A program made the translations under genes and the position numbers. This document shows, in pieces, positions 57,111 to 64,000 of a stretch of 64,000 bases of DNA. The stretch spans positions 57,704,255 to 57,768,254 of the forward strand of contig OZ024933.1 in NCBI GenBank assembly GCA_964017235.1, in the 5' to 3' direction. The DNA is from Sabellastarte sp. h YS-2021. Its lineage: Eukaryota > Annelida > Polychaeta > Sabellida > Sabellidae. Under the pieces are notes generated by a model that was not told the DNA's origin, made no database searches, and worked only from the letters and a program-made list of their open reading frames with translations. The stretch's first letter is position 1. Every line of letters begins with the position of its first letter.

Positions 57111-58200
57111 ACATTGAATAAGTTTAAGAACACTTTTAATGAACTTTTTCCTTAAAATTCCTGATTTTCTGTCGGCTGACTTGTCAGTCAGCTGACATTA
57201 TGGCATCACTCTGCGGCGCCCTCGTGAACGACTCCTCCAAAACTACAAGACCCAGAGACATGCTGTTTTGTTTTAAAAGATACCTTCTCTATCGAGGATA
57301 ATAAATCATAAAATCCATGCAGATCTGTCTGTTTGTTCCCCAGAGCCATTACAAGAGAGGAACCTCCACCCAAAGTCTGAAAACTTCAACACTTTATCAC
57401 AATTTTCTCATTGACTATTGCAGGGATTTCTGTCATATCTTGCATATATGTGCTAGGCCACCAGTAGATTCCCTTGTGGGAGTATCAGGCCTGGACCTTT
57501 CTTAATTAATTTATGAATTTTTGATGCATTAAAATTTGTGTATTCATGCACTAAATCACTTGAAAAGTATTACATTTAGAGCATTTTGTTAAATGTGTTT
57601 TTGATGTAGTTTTGTGTCAGTTATAACATAGTAAAATTTCGGAACTGTAGCCCCTTACATAATTAATCGCTGTAAAACCTAAACATTCTACTGCAGTAAA
57701 TAATCTTTTTCTCACCTGCATTTCATTTCAGTGAGGGGAGTGAGGAAGAGGCAGTTTTTTTTTTTTCTGCACAGATCTGGCCCCTACCCACTCCCCTCAC
57801 TCCAATAAAAATGCATGTGAGAAAAGAATTGCCTCTGTGTATGGGGGATGGGGGGATGTGAGGTGGGGAAGTTAGATTATGTGTGTGGTTGTCTCACTTC
57901 CCCACCATTCAAACAAAGTGGAGAATATGTGTGCAATGTGTGTATCTTTTCTGTCTTGCAAAAAAAAAAAAAAAAAAAAAAACTGAAAAAAAATGTAAAG
58001 AGTTCAATCTCACTGAGGTTTATCAAGAATACCTGTGCATGCTGTTATTGTGCTTACAGTCTAATACTGCAACTGATACAGTTTTTAGATAATCCACTTT
58101 CACATCGGATACAAAAACACAGTAAAGCTTACCTCCTTACAGTCTCATACCACAACTACTACAGCTTTATTAACTCAAGTCTCCATCCAGACCGCTCGTT
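57111..58200. other. Intergenic with A-run
   Basis: A 21-22 base A run is at 57960-57981. An inverted pair of ctcccctcact-type tracts lies at 57735-57800. No gene was recognised. Confidence 0.45.
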
Positions 58201-59480
58201 CTTAGCAACAACTGTTGCCTTGGCAACACTTTGAATATTTTGGGTTTTAACATTTGTGGGTGTTCCACAACCTAAACCAATGCATGGATTTTTACCAAAT
58301 TTTCAGGATATGTTAAAGGAAACAGGATCTAGAGCTGAGTAGATTTTGGAGGATATTTGGCAACACCTGTTGCCATGGCAATGCTTTAAATACTTTTTGG
58401 CCAACTAAGGCCAGGGTTGGGAGATTATGAAATGTCTTCTGTGCATTCGTGTGTGTGCATGCATGTGTGCGTTTGTCGCATTTTTAAATCCAACATTACA
58501 TCAAATTCATTTATAAAGATATCTTCACTAAATTTGCAGAGAATGTTTATGGCTGTGCAAACGTGTCTGTAAAAAATTTTCTCGTGCCCACCATAGCTGA
58601 TTGTTCAAAAACAAGAATTCAAAAGAATTGCACTGTGTCACCAGCTTTGGTTAAAGACTGAAGCTGATGAAATTTAAAAGGACAAAAATTATGCTGGACA
58701 TAAATAGTTGGCTGACTGGCAGTATTTTTGCAGATCCAGACCATCCTTGAGAAGTACCAAGCCATGGTGAGGCTCCAACTTGTTGAAAAATATAACCTAG
58801 ATCCAATGTACAAGATATGACAAATGGACACAGGCAGACAGAGAGGCAAACACATGAAGTTATCACTTACAAAGTTTTTACTAGATGTCAGCACTAAGCA
58901 GGAAATGCGATAAAGTATCTTTTTGGTAACCTACGATTAAAATGCTAGTCATATGCCCATATAAGTTAATGCACTGTGCAACATGGTTCCTGTTTTGTCT
59001 GCCTCCTCTGTTCACAGAGGAAAGAAGGAACTACTTATATTTTGTCAGCTATTTGTTGGGACAGCAAACAAGCCAGATCACTGTCTAATCTTGTGGAGTG
59101 AAGGTCACTCAACCCTACAGATCTTCTTCAGGACTGTTTATATCCACAACCTAAAACCAGAAAAAAGTGTTGCAATGGCAATAGTTGCCAGATATTGCGA
59201 AAAACTAATCAGCTCCAATCTGTGCAGGGTTATGGAATGCAAAGAACCCATAAAATTATAAGTCCAAGAAACAGAAGAAAGTGTTGCCATGGCTAGTCGA
59301 AAAACTAGTCCGCTCCAATCCGTGCAGGGGTTTGGAATGCAAAGAACCCACAAAAATGTTTATATATAGGTCCATGAAAAAGTTAGTGTTGCCATGGGGT
59401 TTGGAATGCAAAGAACCCACAAAAAGATTTTTAACCCCAAGAAACATGAGAAAGTGTTCCCAAGTACCCACAAAATCACG
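58201..59480. repeat. Dispersed GTTGCCATGGCAA-type repeats
   Basis: Versions of aagtgttgccatggcaacag recur here and at 60500-60850. At 59150-59470, ggtttggaatgcaaagaacc recurs three times. At 58415-58480 a header with ggg...gattatgaaatg and a gtgtgtgcatgcatgtgtgc tract parallels 48190-48260. Confidence 0.6.
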
Positions 59481-59734
59481 ATTTGAAAAATAGAATCAGA
59501 GATGCCCGTACCCCACAGCCTGGGAAAATAGTTTTCAACACCATGAGATATAGAAGTAGTGAAACAGTACAAAGATCGGGATACTTTCAGAGCAGTATCA
59601 GTTACATTAAGGTCTAAATGATGTTTAAGTAGAGCAAATAAAATCTAAGAGAAACAAAATGTATGCAAAGATAAAGTATTAAAACGAGACAATTCAAGAG
59701 CAAGATGACAGCATTAATCAGTAAACTAAAAACT

Positions 59735-60465
59735 ATGATGCACACCTACAACCCCTAAGCAATGTCCCTACCAACTATCAACTTCCTACACTTAAAAGAT
59801 TCAGAGATATTGCCTGGACATAATTTTAAAGGTCAAGGTCACTACAGCAAGCTCAAATGTCAAATCAAGGTCACACCATGACATTGTACACCTACAACCC
59901 CCAACCAATGTCCCTACCAAGTATCAACTTCCTACACCTTACAGTTTCTAAGATATAGCCCGGACAAGATTTTATAGGTCAAGGTCACTACAGCAAGGTC
60001 AAAGATCCAATCAAGGTCACACCATAACATTGTACACCTACAACCCCCAACCAATGTCCCTACCAAGTATCAACTTCCTACACCTTACAGTTTCTAAGAT
60101 ATAGCCCGGACAAGATTTTATAGGTCAAGGTCACTACAGCAAGGTCAAAGATCCAATCAAAGTCACACCATGACGTTGCACACCTACACCCCCTAACCAA
60201 TGTCCCTACCAAGTATCAACTTCCTACACCTTACAGTTTCTAAGATATAGCCCGGACAAGATTTTATAGGTCAAGGTCACTACAGCAAGGTCAAAGATCC
60301 AATCAAAGTCACACCATGACGTTGCACACCTACACCCCCTAACCAATGTCCCTACCAAGTATCAACTTCCTACACCTTACAGTTTCTGAGATACAGGCCG
60401 GACAAACTTTTTCCGCCGCCCGACCGCCGGCCTGCTCAGCCGGACACCAAGGGTGAAAACAATAC
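59735..60465. repeat. Tandem array, exactly 146-bp unit, five copies
   Basis: Unit starts (ac(a/g)ttg(t/c)acacctaca) are at about 59735, 59881, 60027, 60173 and 60319. The last four are nearly identical and the first is more diverged. Units contain caaggtcactacagcaaggt. The array ends in a GC-rich segment (ccgccgcccgaccgccggcc). Confidence 0.93.
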
Positions 60466-60960
60466 CCCAACAGCCCTTAAGGGCTGTCGGGTAAAAACAA
60501 TACAGAAAAAGTATTGCCATGGCAACAGCTGTTACCAGAAACTTGCAAAAAAGCATCATTACTACTCTTGTAGTTCCCCTTGCAAGAAATATATCCTGCA
60601 AATACTGGTTCAAATCTTTGCATGGGCTTTATTTGTAAAGATCCCACCAATTTAAAAGTGAAAAACAACAGGAAAAGTGTTGCCATGGCAACAGTTGTTG
60701 GCAAATGTTGCCTAAAACCAAATCACCAGTTCCTCTTGTAATGAACCTATTTTGAAAGTTTTGAATAATGTTAAATGCCCACAAAATAAAAGACCAAGAA
60801 ACAGAAAAAGTGTTGCCATGAAAACACTTGTTGCAGAAATTGCCAAGAAAGCAATCCCATATATGTTCTCATGGCATTAAACCTCCAGTTATATATACAT
60901 GCAAAATTTTAATGTAATTTCTCAAGTTATCTTCAGTATACTCTATACTAAATAAAAACT
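60466..60960. repeat. GTTGCCATGGCAA-type repeats, second block
   Basis: A short palindrome cagcccttaagggctg at 60472-60487 follows the array. Then agtattgccatggcaacag units occur at intervals. No gene. Confidence 0.55.
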
Positions 60961-62160
60961 GAAAACTCAACATAATTCTTTTATACATGGGAGTTTAAGG
61001 TCATCTTAAAACAGGACACACCTTGAATACTAGTTACAACCACATGCTAAATTTGAATTGAATCTGTCGACCTCTTTTCGAGATACTGTCTGGAAACGGA
61101 AAAACTTAAAATCATATAAGTAGGTTACTAGTGGGAGTTTAAGGTCGCCTTAAAATAGGGCACACATTGAGTACCAGTTACATCCACATGCCAAATTTGA
61201 ATTTCATCCATCATGCCGTTTTTGAGATACTGTCTGGAAAGGAAGTGTGACGACACTGACCATACCTGTCCTCCAACATAGCTGCTAGTGACACAAAAGT
61301 AATGTAACCTTAAACTCATATGTTTATGAAATATCAAAAATTTACAAAAGAAACTTTTTTGGTGTAGACAGATGTACATGTTGAATATCAAAGAATAAAG
61401 TATTAATTAGCACATCAAATATCTTTTAAACACCAAAAAATTGTCCCATCCTTAAACTCAAAGTTAGTTTGCAGCTGTGAGGGAGTTTAAGGGAATCTTT
61501 TCCTGCAGGTTTTGTTCACAGTTTGTTACATCCACAACTTGTACAACTTTTTCAATGTAAAAAAGTCCTAATTAGCATATAAAATATCTTCCAAACACCA
61601 AAATATTGTCCCAACCTTAAACTCAAAGTTTGTTTGCACTGCTGTATATTGTAGCGAGTTTAAGGTACTCTGAACTCTGAAGGTTCTGTTCAAGGTTTGT
61701 TACACCCACAACTAAAATATGCCTAGAATTGCATAATATTTGAAATACTGTTAAAAATTACCAAACTTAAAGTGAATATAATTCGGTTATTACTGGGAGT
61801 TTAAGGTCACCTTATTGTATGGCACTTACCTATGGCCAGTTACATATACATGCAAAAGTTGAATGAAATTTCTGAAGTTATTTTCAGTATACTCCATGGA
61901 AAAAGAAAAAAATGTAAACTGGACATAAGTTTTTTATATGTGGGAGTTTAAGGTCACCTTAAAATAGGGCACACCTTCAAAACTAGTTACAATCAAATGC
62001 CAAATCTGAATTGAATCCATCAAGCCATTTTCGAGATACTGTCTGGAAACAAAACCACTTAAATTGAATTTAAGTATCTTACTTGAATTGAATCAAATTT
62101 GAATTAAATCTGACAAGCGATTTTTGAGATACTGTGCAGAATACAAAGTGCCGACGACAA
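60961..62160. repeat. Degenerate tandem array, about 145-bp unit
   Basis: The phrase gggagtttaaggtcacctta recurs at 60989, 61133, 61795 and 61942, and weaker copies lie between. Other fixed phrases are agggcacaccttgaatact and tttttgagatactgtctgga. Confidence 0.8.
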
Positions 62161-62533
62161 CGATAACAGCACAAAATTAGATGACTAAGCAGTCCCTATA
62201 TGCCACGCAGCATAAATGTTGGTGACACAATCATTGATATGTTCTAAAATTTCAAATATTTCACAAATGCAGGTGTTCCATTGGAACCGACCAGTCGGTA
62301 ACTAAGCATTTTTGGAGGGTCGGGACCAATGTTTACATGGTCGGTAGTAAGTTCCCGGCCTTTCGGGGAAGAGTTGGTGAAATTTCAACACATGTTTGAT
62401 ATTTCCCCGACTCTTGTCCCCGACCTAGGCTCTGCCCCCCTGGTAACTGGCTTGTCACTTCACGTGTTGTCCTATGACTTCAAGGCTTGTCTGTAACCCT
62501 TCCAGGCTTGTCATTATCACTGCAGGCCTGTCG

Positions 62534-63037
62534 TAAAGCTTCTCTTACATCCCGTCGTAGGTGTAGACACGTGTGCTGCAAGTATTGTTGAAAAATATGA
62601 ACATAGTGGGGTAGTAGAGGTTTGCACGTGCAAACAGGGTGTGTTATCCCAACAAGAGTGTCACAACTTGATGATCAAAGAACACTGTGACTAGCTACAG
62701 GTCGTACAGTGAATTTATGTACATGCAAGGTTCACGTGAGTGTATCTTACAGCATGTGTAAAGAATTAGAGTAAATGGCGAGAATCTACAACACTTGCAA
62801 GGAGAATGCATGTGCCTAAGTCTCCCATAAGTTACCCTTAAGGCATGGATGCATTTGTAGACATACTGCGTGCACGCAGAGAATAATGTGCATGCCAATT
62901 TTCATTGCGGGGTCTGTGCGACCTTCATATTCTGTCATAAAATCGCAAGTGTACTTTGAGGGTCCCTTGCAAATCAGCAATTTTTCTCTGTAACCAGGAC
63001 GTACTTTCACGTACGATGGGATGTAAGAGAGGCTTTA
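62534..63037 (-). mobile_element. MITE family 2, copy 2
   Basis: It matches 13002-13524 end to end in the opposite orientation, including aagcttctcttacatcccgt and gatgggatgtaagagaggct at the ends and the gtttgcacgtgcaaac-type centre. Confidence 0.85.
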
Positions 63038-63711
63038 AATGAAGCCGGCTTGTCTTTTGTAACTTAGGTACTGCTCATTTGCAGTCCATTTCCAGCATTT
63101 TGGGAGGTAAAAATATGATCAAAAATTATGTCAAGAATGACAAAGAAACAGTGCAAGTGATCATAATTTCAAAGAGATAGAAAAGGTCCACATGTATCCT
63201 GCAAATAATGGAGAAACCTGAACAAGTGTTTTATTTGGTGACATAATAATCAAATTCTCAGCCTATTTCACCGGAGCAATTTAAGTAAAAGTTAAACTAT
63301 TTGCATTCAATCACAAGATATTTCTTACTGTAAAAACCCATAAGCAATTTTTGGGGAAAAAAGAGGATCAAGTGTCGACCAATCAACAAATCATAAACTA
63401 TAGGTTACTAGTAAATATTTGGATCCCATCACGTGACCAGAACTACAGCAAGTTTACTACCTTCATGAGAATAGGGTATTTCCCAGAAGCTCGAAATTGG
63501 AGTATTAAAGGCAGCAATAAGCAGGTTTTCATTCTCACATGAAAGATTGTTAGAAGCACATCTCTCCCTGCTTCTTTCCACAGGATATACCATTTTTAAT
63601 GAAAATTTTATATTTTAAATGACTTTTTCATTCATAAATTGAAGCAGACATACATTTATATTATTTCTTATACATGTTTTACATTAAAGCAAAAACCTGT
63701 AAACTATAATT
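63038..63711. other. Intergenic, nothing recognised
   Basis: AT-rich sequence without a recognisable exon or repeat. Confidence 0.5.
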
Positions 63712-64000
63712 AAACTAACAAAATTGCAAACTTAATAAGTAAATTAAATTTTTATAAGTTAATACCCTATCCAATGGACAATTGCTTTACCGGTCAGCGC
63801 GACCGGTCCCGCTAAACGCCAGAAAAAGACATCCTGTATATACTACCGGCAGGACCGGTCACAGAGTGTGCATTCGCTAGGTGGCACATCGTACTTCCTT
63901 CCTGTCTAGACAGAGTGATGTCATAGCATCTTTTTTGTGTCTAGTCCTATTAAGGCCTATTAAGTCCTATTAAGGTATTAACTTATAAAAATTTAATTTA
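63712..64000 (-). mobile_element. Solo terminal hairpin of DIRS family b, runs off the window
   Basis: From aaaattgcaaacttaataag inward it is the inverted form of the family-b right end and terminal repeat (ccctatccaatggacaattg, cgccagaaaaagacatcctg, gtctagacag...gatgtcatagcatc). It closes with ggtattaacttataaaaatt at the window edge, so both arms of the hairpin are present. A triple tcctattaagg repeat lies in the loop side. No DIRS coding sequence accompanies it. Confidence 0.75.

Overview
The window is metazoan genomic DNA: AT-rich, dominated by transposons and satellites, with only two host gene fragments, both of which carry introns. A marine invertebrate is likely and a bivalve mollusc is my best inference. 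The grounds are DIRS-type tyrosine-recombinase retrotransposons, a short-chain-collagen-C4-like secreted protein gene, a tRNA-derived SINE, and tandem arrays of roughly 145 bp of the kind known from bivalve Helitron-associated elements. The sequence alone cannot prove the taxon.

Host genes. (1) A terminal exon at 1068-1220 (+), too short for usual ORF cut-offs, ends an upstream gene whose protein C-terminus resembles family-4 glycosyltransferases. (2) A two-exon secreted protein gene (42619-42793 and 53981-54438, +) has a phase-1 intron of about 11.2 kb filled with a decayed LINE, MITEs, a SINE and long tandem arrays.

Region 1-5.1 kb holds short A/C-rich repeats, a SINE, a TA-flanked MITE, a hAT-type MITE with a perfect 8-bp target duplication and another inverted-repeat element. 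Region 5.1-38.65 kb is a DIRS cluster. Family a has two near-complete 6-7 kb copies, A (5155-11864) and D (31731-38047). Each has a gag-like ORF, an RT-RNase H-methyltransferase-like ORF, a tyrosine recombinase ORF, long inverted terminal repeats and an internal complementary region. Family b has three same-orientation copies: B (13563-17397), B2 (18799-23646) and C (26051-38652). D is inserted inside C, and B shows the corresponding unoccupied site. All coding regions carry lesions except the recombinase frame of A. Region 38.7-41.4 kb is a ~20-bp minisatellite interrupted by a palindromic element, followed by two more palindromic MITEs. Region 41.4-54.5 kb is the C4-like gene and its intron. 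Region 54.5-62.2 kb is a series of degenerate tandem arrays. Region 62.5-64 kb holds a second copy of a 0.5-kb MITE (inverted relative to the one at 13 kb) and a terminal hairpin of DIRS family b running off the window.

In DIRS elements generally, the gag-like protein binds the RNA, RT-RNase H makes cDNA, the internal complementary region lets the unequal ends be completed into a circle, and the tyrosine recombinase integrates that circle without target duplication. The copies here preserve that architecture clearly even where the reading frames are broken.
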